A stretch of 43,690 bases of DNA from Corallococcus sp. CA053C (GTDB lineage: Bacteria > Myxococcota > Myxococcia > Myxococcales > Myxococcaceae). How positions within the stretch are numbered: position 1 is the stretch's first letter; the number at the start of each line of letters is the position of its first letter. The translations under genes and the position numbers were made by a program. Location of the stretch: the NCBI RefSeq assembly GCF_003611675.1, contig NZ_RAWA01000031.1, positions 1-43,690 on the forward strand. The letters are read 5' to 3'. Of the stretch, positions 43,640 through 43,690 are shown piece after piece. The notes beneath the pieces are model-generated. The model saw only the letters and a program-made list of their open reading frames with translations. It had not been told where the DNA came from and searched no databases.

Positions 43640-43690
43640 ACTCGCGCCGGGGGCTGAACTTTCTTCCCGTCCCCCGCCCCCGGCGCGAGT
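43640..43690 (+). terminator. Perfect 15-bp inverted repeat after the last gene
   Basis: ACTCGCGCCGGGGGC at 43640-43654 and its exact reverse complement at 43676-43690 flank a 21-base spacer. It starts 4 bp after the last stop codon and ends at the window edge, so a following T-run cannot be checked. It is probably a terminator or transcript-end structure; the arms may extend beyond the window. Confidence 0.55.

Overview
The window looks like the chromosome of a myxobacterium, most likely from the Myxococcaceae (Corallococcus or Myxococcus type). This rests on the very high GC content with strong G/C bias at third codon positions, the many secreted lipoproteins, the large multi-PAS histidine kinase, JmjC-like cupins, a CHAT protease and animal/plant-like lipoxygenases. 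It is a judgement from family content; no search was run.

Layout. 1-5.7 kb: a soluble five-PAS histidine kinase, a signal-less NlpC/P60 peptidase, and a cytoplasmic VWA protein whose TTG start lies just behind a perfect hairpin that contains the likely Shine-Dalgarno. 5.8-12.7 kb: envelope or secreted proteins (a kelch-like lipoprotein, a zinc metallopeptidase lipoprotein resembling Svx/AvrXca, and a lipoprotein with three 633-bp tandem repeats), with a small IS and gene-fragment patch at 9.3-9.6 kb. 12.75-13.45 kb: a graveyard of mobile-element and gene fragments (an IS21-like end, an ASH-domain C-terminus, an IS3 transposase tail and a possible tRNA/tmRNA 3' end). 13.6-17.2 kb: a 1199-residue exported protein with two CxxCH haem motifs and a VWD-like domain.

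The most interesting block is 17.4-23.1 kb. A PLAT-lipoxygenase is followed 20 bp later by a cytochrome P450, and a second, structurally different lipoxygenase is transcribed divergently. The P450 keeps its haem cysteine and ExxR but replaces the acid-alcohol pair of the I-helix (AGxDTT) with GGVFSS. That change suggests a P450 that rearranges or transfers oxygen from fatty-acid hydroperoxides made by its neighbours instead of activating O2. I infer a bacterial oxylipin pathway.

23.1-30.9 kb holds menB with a small partner, a run of ABM monooxygenase, Fe-ADH and endonuclease III genes, three lipoproteins and an M14 carboxypeptidase. 31.0-33.8 kb encodes a membrane-anchored CHAT (caspase-like) protein. 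33.8-36.9 kb carries three related JmjC-like cupin oxygenases; one has lost all its iron ligands and is translationally coupled to an intact one, and a 48-residue proline-rich ORF lies between them on the other strand. 37-43.7 kb contains an OprB-like porin, aspS, an exported probable beta-barrel, a metallopeptidase lipoprotein and a coupled outer-membrane protein, ending in a perfect 15-bp inverted repeat.
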